DNA of 64,000 bases from Tubiluchus corallicola (GCA_030141605.1 JAQGDQ010002369.1:248001-312000), one strand, 5' to 3'. Shown: positions 17,917-26,973, counted from the first letter of the stretch. Translations and numbers: made by a program. Notes: generated by a model not told the origin, from the letters alone.

Positions 17917-18393
17917 ATGAAGAAAATCATCGTACTACTAGCTCTCACTTTTGCTGCGGTTTCCGGTTACTCGAAGGAGATCTGCAAGGTTGGTTTTGCG
18001 GAATCGCAAATTGAAGCTTCAGAGGGGACTGAAGTTCTTCCAGGTCCAGGTACCTATTATAACGGCTATTATGGAAATAGCTGACTCATGCATGTTCAAG
18101 GGAGAAGCAATATTTCCGTTTCTTTCAACCTGTCAGATGAAGAAGCTATGGAAGATCGAAGCCTGAATATCACCCACCTTTCCTCTCTTGTAAATGGAGA
18201 CTGCTATTCTCCGGTCAATATCTACATCAATGGCGAGCTGTTCATGAATCATTACGATCCTCACTCAGGAAACTGGGTTTATGATCAGTTCGACATCAGT
18301 CAGAACGTTAGAAACGGCGATAATGATATCCGCATTGAATTGTGCAATGGTGCTATAGGAAATTATTGGATCAACGCCCTCTCGGTTCTATAA
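17917..18393 (+). pseudogene. secreted protein with in-frame TGA
   Basis: From the ATG at 17917 (GGAGG seven bases upstream) the frame gives a signal peptide MKKIIVLLALTFAAVSGYS and about 35 further residues up to TGA at 18082-18084. The same frame continues without shift to 18393 with plausible coding sequence (RSNISVSFNLSDEEAMEDRS, later INGELFMNHY, WVYDQFDISQNV). The residue at the stop fits Trp in context (GNS-x-LMHVQG), so it may be a TGG-to-TGA mutation, or TGA may be read through. The mature part looks like a beta-sandwich, carbohydrate-binding-like fold. A terminator follows. Confidence 0.65.
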
Positions 18394-18416
18394 ATTCTTA
18401 CCTAAAAAATATGTTT

Positions 18417-18446
18417 AAGGGGCTTGGGTATCCAAGCTTCTTTTTT
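18417..18446 (+). terminator. intrinsic terminator
   Basis: An 11-bp stem with two G-T pairs (AAGGGGCTTGG with CCAAGCTTCTT) around loop GTAT, ending in a run of T. It lies 24 bases after the secreted-protein gene. Confidence 0.8.
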
Positions 18447-18578
18447 CGACAAAGTGAAAACTTTTCTTCCCTTATTATATCGCAATTCGTTAAAATCAGA
18501 CCTATTTGAAACTTTAGGCACCAATTTTCAATTCTTTTAAGCTTTTCCAAAAATTTTTTTTTCTAGAAGGTAGAAACA

Positions 18579-18902
18579 ATGAAACTATACGTAGGTAACT
18601 TGCCCCATTCTCTTAAAGAAGGAGATCTTGAGGAGCTATTCTCTCCACACGGTACAGTAGTTAGTACTAAAATCATCATGGATCGCGACACTGGCCGCTC
18701 AAGAGGGTTCGCATTTGTAGAAATGAGTTCTTCTGAAGAGGGAACGGCAGCAATGGAAGCTCTCAATGGGCAAGAAGTCGAAGGAAGAGCTCTCGTTGTT
18801 AACGAAGCCAGATCTCAAGAGAGACGAGGCGGCGGCGGCGGCGGACGTCCTCCACGACGCGGTGGTGGCGGCGGCGGTGGTTTCCGCAGAGATCGTTTCT
18901 GA
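18579..18902 (+). CDS. glycine-rich RRM RNA-binding protein
   Basis: A single RNA-recognition motif of about 80 residues followed by a glycine/arginine tail. RNP2 is LYVGNL and RNP1 is RGFAFVEM, both with the aromatic residues needed for RNA stacking. The tail reads [16 protein letters not shown]. Similar proteins are cold-inducible in cyanobacteria and occur in several intracellular bacteria. It would bind mRNA or sRNA in the cytosol. AGAAGG lies upstream of the ATG. Confidence 0.88.
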   Translation: MKLYVGNLPHSLKEGDLEELFSPHGTVVSTKIIMDRDTGRSRGFAFVEMSSSEEGTAAMEALNGQEVEGRALVVNEARSQERRGGGGGGRPPRRGGGGGGGFRRDRF

Positions 18903-19238
18903 GGTTAATCACTCCGGATCTATAAAGATCCAGTCTTTTCATCCGGCCCTTGGGCTGGGCAAGATAGGGTGATTCGTTGGGAAGCCAAAGGTTTCCCTAC
19001 AAGTATTAGGATAATTTACATCCCGAGCATAATAGCAAAGGCAAGTGTGAATGGTGCCAACCACTTAATACGAAGCGATTCACCCTTATTTTCAAATCAA
19101 CGACTCTCTTACAGTACCTAAGATTATCCATCCCCAACAAAATAAAATATTTTGTAGTTAGGAATCACTCTTTTAAAGGGGAGATTTCATCGATTCTTAA
19201 TCATTCTGGATTATAATGGCCGGAAAAATCGAGGGAAA
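18903..19238. other. 336-base gap without a recognised gene
   Basis: The start holds a short hairpin GGATCT/AGATCC (18916-18931) followed by TCTTTT, a possible weak terminator of the RRM gene. An open frame on the + strand over the first 70 bases only continues a shadow of the RRM gene. The rest shows no coding signal; an AAAGGGGAG at 19177-19185 is too far from the next ATG to be its ribosome site. I see nothing else. Confidence 0.5.
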
Positions 19239-19880
19239 ATGACTTCTATACTTAGTACAACATCAAGACATATTTTAGATTGGGAGAACATAGTCCGGTC
19301 TTCTCAGGAAGATGGATTTTGTGCTTTGCCTCAAATGGTCTCTGATGGAGTTCACCGGTTCACTGGAACAATTGCACGTATGCAATCCAATGTGGATCAG
19401 GGAAGTTTGGCGGCTTTTTCTGAAAGGGATACTGCGAGCATTCAAAAAGTTCTTACCGTTCTGAATCGCTACACTTTCCTACTGCCCGAAAAGGGACCGA
19501 ATGCCCGGGCATTTTTGGAAGAAGTGGAAGCTTTAGGAAAAGTTGCGAGTGAGACTGATCCAAGAGAAGTGCAACCTCGGACGGATGGTGAAATTCGTGA
19601 CTTGATCCAGGCAAAGAGCCTGGTCTATACCATTCGTCAGCAACATCCTATTCCGAAAGAAAAACCAGTCGCTGAGAAAAAAGAAGAGCCGGCAATCATT
19701 GAAGAACCTATCAAGTCTACTCTATTCGAAAGAAACGTTGAATGGGCAAATGATCACCGTGTAACGGCAGCAGTTGCAGCTGCGATTGTAAGTTCAGCTG
19801 TATGGTATTCTCCAATGATCATGGGATCAATCGTTCTTTCAGCTGCTAGCCCCTACGCCTATCAGGCATCCAAAGCTTAG
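19239..19880 (+). CDS. hypothetical protein with C-terminal hydrophobic pair, Inc-like candidate
   Basis: A 213-residue protein, mostly soluble and helical, with a charged Lys/Glu/Pro stretch (PIPKEKPVAEKKEEPAIIEE) and then a C-terminal hydrophobic region of about 40 residues broken in the middle (TAAVAAAIVSSAVWYSP / MIMGSIVLSAASPYAYQ). This two-lobed pattern resembles chlamydial inclusion membrane proteins, although those often carry it nearer the N-terminus. No signal peptide. Two similar-looking small membrane proteins follow. Confidence 0.6.
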   Translation: MTSILSTTSRHILDWENIVRSSQEDGFCALPQMVSDGVHRFTGTIARMQSNVDQGSLAAFSERDTASIQKVLTVLNRYTFLLPEKGPNARAFLEEVEALGKVASETDPREVQPRTDGEIRDLIQAKSLVYTIRQQHPIPKEKPVAEKKEEPAIIEEPIKSTLFERNVEWANDHRVTAAVAAAIVSSAVWYSPMIMGSIVLSAASPYAYQASKA

Positions 19881-20069
19881 TGTCTGTAGTGGTTTTCAAG
19901 ATATGTGGAAGGATTTTCTCAACTGGTTAGTGAACATTTCTAACAATCGATAACTTTCAATGTATAACTCCAAAACATACTAATTTTATGTAAGGTAAAA
20001 TTTGTAAAAAAAGCTATTTTATTCTTAAAATCTGCGCAAAGAAATTATACATACGTAGGAACATTAATC

Positions 20070-20369
20070 ATGACAGTTAGACATTCCACCTATCCTAATC
20101 CTATTGGCCTCAACTTTGATTTAGGGGCTGGTAGACAGCCTATAAGCAGAGGTTCTGCTCTTATCCCAACCATTATTACAGGGAGCTGCTTAGCTTTTGC
20201 ATTTTTAGGGCTGTATAGTTCTTGGACCAATAATTTTTGTCCTAATGATGATCAGCAGTGCCAAATAGCTCTCAAAATAGCTCTCAAAATTACAGGGGTG
20301 GCAATTCCGGCATTGGTAGCGGTTATATCTGGGATTTGGGCTCATCGTCATTGGCAGGTCTCCAGTTAA
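20070..20369 (+). CDS. Inc-like small membrane protein, paralogue 1
   Basis: A 99-residue protein with two hydrophobic helices (residues ~32-52 and ~75-92) joined by a short loop containing CPNDDQQCQ. The N-terminus is soluble and lacks a signal peptide. This bilobed pattern is what defines Inc proteins secreted by type III into the inclusion membrane. The next gene encodes a clear paralogue with the same loop, so the two arose by duplication. Confidence 0.62.
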   Translation: MTVRHSTYPNPIGLNFDLGAGRQPISRGSALIPTIITGSCLAFAFLGLYSSWTNNFCPNDDQQCQIALKIALKITGVAIPALVAVISGIWAHRHWQVSS

Positions 20370-20539
20370 GAATGCTGTAAAACAGATAAGTTTTATGTCA
20401 AGTTGAGGTATTCTTCTTTTGCTATGAACCTTTATCTATCATGTAATAATAAGTTCATAACTCTCTAGGGCAAGTTAAAAAACCTTTGCTATCTATTTCA
20501 TGCTAAGATAGTTTATTTCGCAAAATTGCGGAGGTTATT

Positions 20540-20869
20540 ATGAGAGCCTACTACGACTATTCCTCTGTAGCTAATAATCCTGGGCCTCCACGTGTTGTTT
20601 ATGTGGCCGATTATCCTCGTGATCCCATTAAAAGGCATCCAGCCCTTGTTCCTTTCCTTATTACTTCAGTATTGGGAGCCGTTGCTCTGATTGGTCTTTT
20701 TTCTAAGGACTGGATGGTAAGTTTTTGCCCTCAAAACAACCAGGAATGTCAAACAATAGTGAAGATAGCATCCATAGCAGTTCCTGCAATAGGCGCATCT
20801 ATTTCTGGGGTTTTTCTTGCTCGAGCTTGTAGAACTACTAATAGTTATGAGTCTCTTTTAAACGGATAA
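20540..20869 (+). CDS. Inc-like small membrane protein, paralogue 2
   Basis: A 109-residue protein with the same plan as its upstream neighbour: soluble N-terminus, two hydrophobic helices (FLITSVLGAVALIGLFSK and IVKIASIAVPAIGASISGVF) and a loop with CPQNNQECQ. GCGGAGG precedes the ATG. The paired cysteines of the loop are conserved between the two, perhaps forming a disulfide on one side of the membrane. Candidate inclusion membrane protein; the function is unknown. Confidence 0.62.
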   Translation: MRAYYDYSSVANNPGPPRVVYVADYPRDPIKRHPALVPFLITSVLGAVALIGLFSKDWMVSFCPQNNQECQTIVKIASIAVPAIGASISGVFLARACRTTNSYESLLNG

Positions 20870-20938
20870 ATGTATTTCACTACGTGGACTTAGGTCTTTC
20901 CTTTACGCAATTTTTCTACGTTGCCAGGCAACAAAAGC

Positions 20939-21607
20939 CTAGTAATCGTGACAATGGTTGTGACCGTATTCAGGTGGCACATCAGGAGCATTTAAATAGC
21001 GTTGAGTTGCATAAGTAATACCGGCTATTGTTAGAGCTCCAACGATTCTTGAGTGCTCTCTTGATACTGTTCTGATGCCTTGCCCAACACTTCCAAGCAT
21101 TCTTCCACCGACTTCAACAGCAGTTCCAGCTAATTGAGGAATCGTACTCACTCCATCGAGGGCCATTCCTGTTGCAGTTCCAATGCCGCTGATGATATTC
21201 CTTCCATTATTTACAATCAGGCTCCCGCCGGCTTTAAAGCCTCTTCCTATCCATTTCGCTCCGCCCCATAGTCCACTTCCCGCATATTTGGTCACGGTCC
21301 AGAGAGGTTTTCTCAATAGAACAACTCCTGCAATCCCTCCTGTAGCAAGTGTGGCTTTAGTGCCTCCTATTGCTTGAACAGCTAGAAGTCCAATTGCACC
21401 CGCTTTTACCGGAGTGGGAATCCATTCTTGTTGCTGTGGCTGAGGTACAGGAACATGAATGATTCGAGGTTCAGGAGGTAGGTCAGCCTCTCTTTCAGGA
21501 GGTGGGGCCAAACCTCTAGCTCCTCTGACAACACGCTCGCCGCGTTCGGCTTTCTCAATATCCACATCTGGATATCCATCATCACCATTTGTAATTCTAA
21601 TTGACAT
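20939..21607 (-). CDS. glycine-rich hydrophobic protein, effector candidate
   Basis: A 222-residue protein. The first ~65 residues are charged and proline-rich (LAPPPEREADLPPEPR, then PVPQPQQQEW); the remainder is rich in Gly, Ala, Ile and Val with several weak amphipathic or membrane stretches (AGAIGLLAVQAIGG, ATGGIAGVVLL). The C-terminus is His-rich (EYGHNHCHDY). No signal peptide and no known family. The pattern suits a secreted or membrane-inserting host-interaction protein, but that is an inference. Confidence 0.5.
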   Translation of the reverse strand: MSIRITNGDDGYPDVDIEKAERGERVVRGARGLAPPPEREADLPPEPRIIHVPVPQPQQQEWIPTPVKAGAIGLLAVQAIGGTKATLATGGIAGVVLLRKPLWTVTKYAGSGLWGGAKWIGRGFKAGGSLIVNNGRNIISGIGTATGMALDGVSTIPQLAGTAVEVGGRMLGSVGQGIRTVSREHSRIVGALTIAGITYATQRYLNAPDVPPEYGHNHCHDY

Positions 21608-21767
21608 AGTATTGTCTTTGTTAAGAAGATAATGAGGATTATATCGTACTGTTTAGTATATTTTAATTAATAAAAATTAAACTATTGTTAAATTTATATT
21701 ATTAAATAATGAACAACTAATTCAAATAAAGTTTGTTTTCTTGTTTTTCCTATGATAGAGCAGCAGT

Positions 21768-22666
21768 ATGAGGCAGTTAAAACACTATGAGCATCATTGG
21801 GCAGGTTATCTTTGTATGATTCTGTCTTCACTGGCCGGGGCAATTATTCCTACCACGGTCAAGGGGCTTTCTTTCTTTCTTTCTTTCTTTCCACTGTGAT
21901 GATCTATTTCCTAACGAGGCTTTTTTCATCAGTTGGACTCATTTCCCTGATTTTCGAGAAAGGAGTCAGCCTGAAGACTCGCAATTTTTTGCAGATATTC
22001 TGGATGACCTTTTTTTATAATGCTGCGACCGTTTGCTATTTCATAGCTGTAAGCCATATTCCTTTGATGAATGCCTCTCTTCTTTTCAATACGGCCCCGT
22101 TATATATCCCTCTGGTCGCAAACTGGACAATCGGAGAAAAGATTTCTCATAAGATATGGTTTGGAATAGGCATCAGTTTTGTAGGGGTGATGTTCATTTT
22201 GAAACCCGGGATGGAGCTCTTTAATCCCTATGCTCTATTTGCAGTACTTTCGGGCATGTTTATGGCTTGCTGCCAGGTATTAAACAGGAGGCTGACAGCA
22301 AAAGAGCCCGCTTCTCTTCTCGTTACCTATCTTGTTCTCTTTTCCATCTTCTTTTCATTCCTCACTGTCATCTTTTCCGATTGGAAAGGGGATATTTCTC
22401 GGTGGTTGGCTCAGTCTGATCCTTGGATGTGGATTGGAGTTTTGGTTTTAAGCGGACTTGCAAGCTGGACCTTTCAGATTCTAAGAACTCATGCAGTGAG
22501 GTTGACCAAGGTAGGACTGGTAATGCCCTTTTCCTATTTCGGAGTCCTGTTTGTAGCGATTTCCGGCTGGATCTTTTTTAAACAAGTTCCCGATCTCTAT
22601 TCGATCATCGGAGCTTGCATCGTGATCGTGGGATGTATCTTTATTCTCCGCTATCGGAAAACTTAA
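21768..22666 (+). CDS. EamA/DMT transporter, frame split by a CTTT repeat (phase-variable candidate)
   Basis: A drug/metabolite transporter with ten predicted helices. The true N-terminus starts at ATG 21768 (MRQLKHYEHHWAGYL, then first helix MILSSLAGAIIPTTV), but this frame stops at 21897-21899 just after six CTTT units. The rest of the protein (STVMIYFLTRL onward to 22666) is in another frame. One more unit, or two fewer, would put the two parts in frame. The frame downstream has only a weak TTG start at 21797, which would give a different N-terminus. The EamA paralogue at 39527-40408 shows the expected continuous alignment. As read here the gene is off. Confidence 0.82.
21867..21890 (+). 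repeat. (CTTT)6 tetranucleotide repeat
   Basis: Six perfect CTTT units followed by CC, inside the coding region of the EamA transporter near codon 34. Tetranucleotide tracts in coding sequence are classical sites of slipped-strand mispairing. Confidence 0.95.
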
Positions 22667-23679
22667 AACCCGACGACAAAATTAAGTGTGACATAGAACG
22701 AGTGCCAGTAGGATCGTAAGAAGTTGAGCTGGAAGTCAGAGTCAACTGTTCCAGATACAACGTCAGTTGTATCTGTAAAAACGCGTGTATGACTGTGTTT
22801 CTTTGTTGCGAAGTAGAGATATCCACTGAACAGCTCTGCTTTGATATTGTCAGTAAAGGAATATCGGATTCTTCCTTGGAATCGATGTCCATAACAATTC
22901 TGAACTTTTGCAATCATGTCATGAATATCTATGATAAAGTCTGCAACAAGCGCTCCACCAAAAAAACCCTGAAGAGTAAGAAGTTCGGAATCGACTTCAT
23001 AGAGTCGGAGATTGTGATAATAATAGGCCGCTTCGATCAACCAGTCTTCAGGAGTAAATTCCAGTTGGGCGCCAATAAAGGGACCATACCAGTCTCTTCG
23101 AAATTTTGTCTGATCCAAGGCATTGGATGTGATGACAGGACTAAATCCTGGAGTATTTGTCACAACTGCACTTGGATTTGGAGATCCAGCATGTAATCTC
23201 TGATAATTCCAGCCATAGCCGACTATAGGAATAAGGTACAGAGGATCGCCTATTTCAAAAGGAATGATGTTGATTCGATATCCTAGTTGGCCATAGATAT
23301 CGCAGGCTCTTCCCTTTAGAGGAGCTGTTTGCGTCGATCGAATAAAACCAGTAGGAGGGCCTAAAGGAAAGATCCCGGTAAAGTTCTCTCTTCCTGATTT
23401 ATACCAGGTATAATCTCCTTCGGCATGGATGACGAAATCGTGCAAAATGGTTGTAATAAAGCCATAGATGATCGGTGCTCGGAGTTTTTTGAAAGATTGG
23501 TCAGATCCTTCGGTTGTATGGGGTAGGGGATTGTTTGCAGCATTTGGCTGAAATTGCATATGTCTTTTCATGCTGTCTTGCCGGTATCCCCCGCCTAGAC
23601 CTGCATCAAATGAATAGGTAGGTTCATTGAAAAATGAAAAAGCGATGAGGGGAGCGAGCAGTAATAGAAGACACTTCAT
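22663..23679 (-). CDS. outer-membrane beta-barrel protein
   Basis: About 338 residues from the ATG at 23679. A signal peptide (MKCLLLLLAPLIAFSF) is followed by alternating aromatic/polar strands typical of a barrel (FVIHAEGDYTWYKSG, RACDIYGQLGYRIN, YFATKKHSH) and a C-terminal Phe (LNFVVGF) that the Bam machine recognises. It is not obviously the MOMP-like family. The stop overlaps the convergent EamA stop by 4 bases. It could be a porin or adhesin. Confidence 0.75.
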   Translation of the reverse strand: MKCLLLLLAPLIAFSFFNEPTYSFDAGLGGGYRQDSMKRHMQFQPNAANNPLPHTTEGSDQSFKKLRAPIIYGFITTILHDFVIHAEGDYTWYKSGRENFTGIFPLGPPTGFIRSTQTAPLKGRACDIYGQLGYRINIIPFEIGDPLYLIPIVGYGWNYQRLHAGSPNPSAVVTNTPGFSPVITSNALDQTKFRRDWYGPFIGAQLEFTPEDWLIEAAYYYHNLRLYEVDSELLTLQGFFGGALVADFIIDIHDMIAKVQNCYGHRFQGRIRYSFTDNIKAELFSGYLYFATKKHSHTRVFTDTTDVVSGTVDSDFQLNFLRSYWHSFYVTLNFVVGF

Positions 23680-23731
23680 GGATTCCATCCTTTTTTCTTA
23701 AGGTATGAGATGAGAAATAATTTTGCAAATT

Positions 23732-23762
23732 CTCTGAGATGAGGATAGCCCTCATCTCAGAG
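23732..23762 (-). terminator. 13-bp hairpin between two outer-membrane genes
   Basis: A perfect stem CTCTGAGATGAGG/CCTCATCTCAGAG with a 5-base loop lies downstream of the MOMP-like relic (23776) and upstream of the barrel gene (23679). It lacks a long T run on the minus strand, so it may stop or stabilise transcripts. Confidence 0.6.
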
Positions 23763-23775
23763 ATATGAAGATGAA

Positions 23776-24656
23776 TTAGAAATCGAGTCTGGTTTCAACA
23801 GTCAAACCCTGCATTGCCAAATCACGGGCTACGCTGAATACTGTATTGGCGATTCCAGCAGGGAAGGGAAAGGGATGAAGATTCCAGAATTCATTCACTT
23901 CCCAACCAGCTTTCAAGCTGAAGAACATCTTGTCATCCCAAAGGCAGCTGCCCCATTCAAATCCAAGGATGATCTGAAGATGGGGGACCGTTTTCCATCG
24001 GTCATTATCCTTAATGTCTGCAGTAAGAACATCGGGCACATTGTTTTGGAATTGTCGAGCTATTCCAGTAGAATCGAACTTTCCATAGAGAAGGGAAGCG
24101 GCTATGTTTCCAAAAATACGGAATCCATAGGCCATATGCCAAGTTGTCAAGAGACCTCCTCTTGGACCAATTCCCCAATAATCGCTCTTTCCTCGGTAAT
24201 TGCCGGGAACAGATGGATTGGCAAGGGAAGGATCCGGATCATCATAGTCAGCTCTAAACTTCTTATGGATCCAAATATTTTTAAGCCTGAACGTCCCATC
24301 CATCATTAGGTGTATTCCATCCAATGCCAATTCGAACCCCTGGGTCCCAAGAGTTATCCATGCGAATAACTTCTCCAACCTCAAATGTGACTGGGTCGGT
24401 ATTTTGGAAAGAAAAACCTAAGTTATCTTCCTCACTAGCTGTCCACCACAAAAAATCAGCAAAGAATAAAAAGCCATCATTGCCAGGACATCCTCTTGCT
24501 GAAGGAGTAATGGGTCTTGGCCGTGGTGGTGGTGGCCTATGAGGATCGTCTCTCCAATGTGGTTTTTTTTCTGGAGGACGATTCATGCCGATTCCCCCTT
24601 CATTTGCCTGGAGGACAAATGCTGGGATCAAAAAGAGAAGTAATAATTTTTTTCAT
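23776..24656 (-). pseudogene. MOMP-like porin, deleted and frameshifted
   Basis: A second member of the MOMP-like family in decay. The ATG at 24656 is followed by an A7 run; the frame with six A would give a good signal peptide (MKKLLLLFLIPAFVLQA), but with seven it fails. The N-terminal part includes DGFLFFADFLWWTASEED and WDPGVRIGIGWNTPNDGWD and then stops near 24281. A further frame carries the second half (YWGIGPRGGLLTTWHMAYGFRIFGNIAASLLY) to the C-terminal LDF at 23776. About half the barrel between them is missing. Two shifts and a deletion make a real pseudogene likely. Confidence 0.75.
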
Positions 24657-24718
24657 ATGTTACCTAAAAGCTAATCCTTTTGTTTTCTTCATAAAAACCT
24701 AGCCTAATTTTTTCAAGT

Positions 24719-25504
24719 TTATACGCAATCAAGTCTCTTTTTAAGCATGCGAATCGCATGGGATGCACAGGCAAAGATGAAAATCCAAAGTGCAATCATG
24801 CAAATCCAAAAAGGAATGTATCCACTTTGACCTAATGTTGCCGCGCGCATTCCTTCCATAACGTACACAACCGGATTGATCAGTGTAATCCAGCTAATCA
24901 TCGGTGAGTAATCGTAAAGAGAGTGCCAGGAATAAAAATAAGCCCCGAACATGAAAATGGGGTTAATTACGCGTAGGAACAAACTTCCCAGGTTATTGAT
25001 TCCTCTTAGAATACTTGCCAGCCAAAGAGAGAAAAACCCATAAAACAGGTGAGCTGTAATAAACATCGGAATCAACCGAATGTAGGAAAACTCAGTCAAA
25101 TGCAGACGCGTAAATAAAAAGAGTTTTCCTGCAGGGAATAAAAGGATTGCAATCAAAGAAGATGTCAAAGCCCATTTGATTCCAATATAACAAAACAAAC
25201 CTTCTGAAGTTATTGGCATGGTCAAATTGTATGTAATTGTCTGTTCTCCTTCGAGATCCAACAGCATCTCACTGACTTTGCCTATTACTTCAAAGAGTCC
25301 GAAAATAGCAATGGCGCCTATTACAAGAAAGGGGCCGTAACTTTTTCCTAAGCCCATCTCTGGCATGAAATAGGCAAAAACTATGGCGTTCGTAAAAAGA
25401 AGGAAGCAGGTTTCGAGATATTTTTTCACATATTCTCGTCGTAGGGTGAGAAGATCTCTCTTCAACAACTGACCAATGACACTGAAAGAATCTTTAGTCA
25501 ACAT
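24719..25504 (-). CDS. ABC-2 type transporter permease
   Basis: About 261 residues with six hydrophobic helices, of the ABC-2 family used for export of drugs, polysaccharides or lipids. GLFEVIGKVSEMLLDLEGEQT and VMEGMRAATLGQ near the C-terminus are typical. I start at the ATG at 25504 (MLTKDSFSVIGQ), 11 bases inside the 3' end of the ATPase gene; the frame is open further upstream but those starts are deep in the ATPase. It pairs with the preceding ATPase gene to form one exporter. Confidence 0.83.
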   Translation of the reverse strand: MLTKDSFSVIGQLLKRDLLTLRREYVKKYLETCFLLFTNAIVFAYFMPEMGLGKSYGPFLVIGAIAIFGLFEVIGKVSEMLLDLEGEQTITYNLTMPITSEGLFCYIGIKWALTSSLIAILLFPAGKLFLFTRLHLTEFSYIRLIPMFITAHLFYGFFSLWLASILRGINNLGSLFLRVINPIFMFGAYFYSWHSLYDYSPMISWITLINPVVYVMEGMRAATLGQSGYIPFWICMIALWIFIFACASHAIRMLKKRLDCV

Positions 25505-26285
25505 TTTCACTCTCCTTCGATGTTCCCGATTTAAAGATTTCTGCTTCGGGGTCATCAACAAATTTTAAGAATACTTCCTCAAGATTGTTTTTCTTATGAT
25601 GTCTCTTGAGGTTGTCAGGGGTGTCGACCGTTCGGATCACTCCGTCGTGGATCAGACAAACCCGGTCGGAAAGCACTTCTGCTTCATCGAGATAGTGCGT
25701 TGTCAAAAGGACTGTCGTTCCTTCTTTTCTCAGATTGGAAATCAAATCCCAGATTTGACGGCGGACATGAGGATCCAGTCCTACCGTTGGCTCATCCAGG
25801 ATGACCAGTCTGGGGTTGTGCATTAGAGTTCGAGCGATCAAAAATCTTTGCCGGTAGCCACCAGACAGATGGGGAGCAAGCGACTCTGCGTAAGATTTTA
25901 GACCAAACTGCTCTAAAAGCAGTTCTTTTCTCTCTATGGCTTCTTTCTTCGTCAGCCCGTAACAGCGTGCTGAAAAAAGAAGGGTTTCTTCCACGGACAA
26001 AGTCTTATCGAGGTTGGGATTTTGGGGGCAAAATCCGATGGTTTTTCGATAAGGGATCAATTGCTGGTAGATAGAAGTATCATTCCATAGAACATCTCCT
26101 TCGGTCGGAGGATGCAGAGAGGCAAGGATGGAGGAAAGGGTTGTTTTCCCTGCTCCATTCACTCCCAACAGGCCGATGACTTCTCCTTTGTAAAGCTCGA
26201 AAGAAACATTTTTTAAAGCTTCCTTTATGGGCTTTTTCTTTTGATAATACGTCTTGGAGACGTTTTGAATACGGATAAAACTCAT
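25494..26285 (-). CDS. ABC transporter ATP-binding protein (ABC-2 exporter)
   Basis: A single ATPase domain of 263 residues: Walker A GVNGAGKTT, signature LSGGYRQR, Walker B LVILDEPTVGLD and the switch His in LLTTHYLDEAE. The C-terminal extension (NNLEEVFLKFV) fits the drug/NodI type. It drives the ABC-2 permease encoded next, with which it overlaps by 11 bases. The substrate is unknown. Confidence 0.9.
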   Translation of the reverse strand: MSFIRIQNVSKTYYQKKKPIKEALKNVSFELYKGEVIGLLGVNGAGKTTLSSILASLHPPTEGDVLWNDTSIYQQLIPYRKTIGFCPQNPNLDKTLSVEETLLFSARCYGLTKKEAIERKELLLEQFGLKSYAESLAPHLSGGYRQRFLIARTLMHNPRLVILDEPTVGLDPHVRRQIWDLISNLRKEGTTVLLTTHYLDEAEVLSDRVCLIHDGVIRTVDTPDNLKRHHKKNNLEEVFLKFVDDPEAEIFKSGTSKESENVD

Positions 26286-26535
26286 TGAATTTACCGATGA
26301 TAAAAAATGTAAAAAAGATAAAAAAAATATACAAGCAGTCGATCAGGAAAGTTCCTGACTAGAAAGAAAAAACCGAGGATTTTCGGTTATTGGGGAGCGA
26401 TTGTTTTCATAGCACTGCAATTGATGTAAAGAATAGCTCCCTTATAAAGAAACTTTGATTTTATCACAAGCAGTTCTTCTTGTTTTTTTTCGGTGGATTC
26501 TTAAATTCTTTCCCCATTTTACAAAAAAGGTGTTC

Positions 26536-26973
26536 ATGTCTGTAAGTTCAGAAAGTTCTATATTAGACAGTCAGTTTAGCATTTGTAGTCGGCGTGCCGA
26601 CTCCTTTAACCTAAGAATTTGCATAGCAGGCCTTGGGGTGCTTGGAGAAATATGCATTCGGTCTCAAAAGATTGATGAAATTTACAAACGTGTTTCGGAA
26701 GATATTGAGAACCTTGCTGAGTATCTAGACTATTCTGCTTTCGGTCTTGAAGACGGAAGAGAAATACTTTCCTTTGAAGCTAATGAGGATTCGGAATGTG
26801 ATTTGCTATTTTGCCCAGGGGATCTATGGAACAGGTTTAGTGAGAAAACTTCATGTATTCTATTGGCATATCCTCTGTCAGACAAGCAAGTTGTCATTCA
26901 GCTATTTTCAAAAGAAACGACATGCGGTCCTGACTTAGAGGGTGTTCTAGAAGTGGAGGATGATTATTCCTGA
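26536..26973 (+). CDS. hypothetical protein
   Basis: From ATG 26536 (AAAAAGG upstream) this is a 145-residue soluble protein with a hydrophobic patch (LRICIAGLGVLGEICI) and an acidic C-terminus (EGVLEVEDDYS). I recognise no family. The in-frame start at 26455 would add a basic hydrophobic leader and is less likely. The 3' end overlaps the convergent membrane-protein gene by 27 bases. Confidence 0.58.
   Translation: MSVSSESSILDSQFSICSRRADSFNLRICIAGLGVLGEICIRSQKIDEIYKRVSEDIENLAEYLDYSAFGLEDGREILSFEANEDSECDLLFCPGDLWNRFSEKTSCILLAYPLSDKQVVIQLFSKETTCGPDLEGVLEVEDDYS

Noticed and set aside
18082-18084. Selenocysteine at the in-frame TGA
   Set aside because: The context fits Trp, no SECIS-like hairpin is obvious right after it, and no sel genes are in the window.
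18766-18972. 68-codon frame overlapping the RRM gene end
   Set aside because: It shadows the glycine-rich coding region in another frame and has no ribosome site.
20920-20932. GTTGCC-A-GGCAAC hairpin as terminator
   Set aside because: The loop is one base and no T run follows on either strand, so termination is doubtful.
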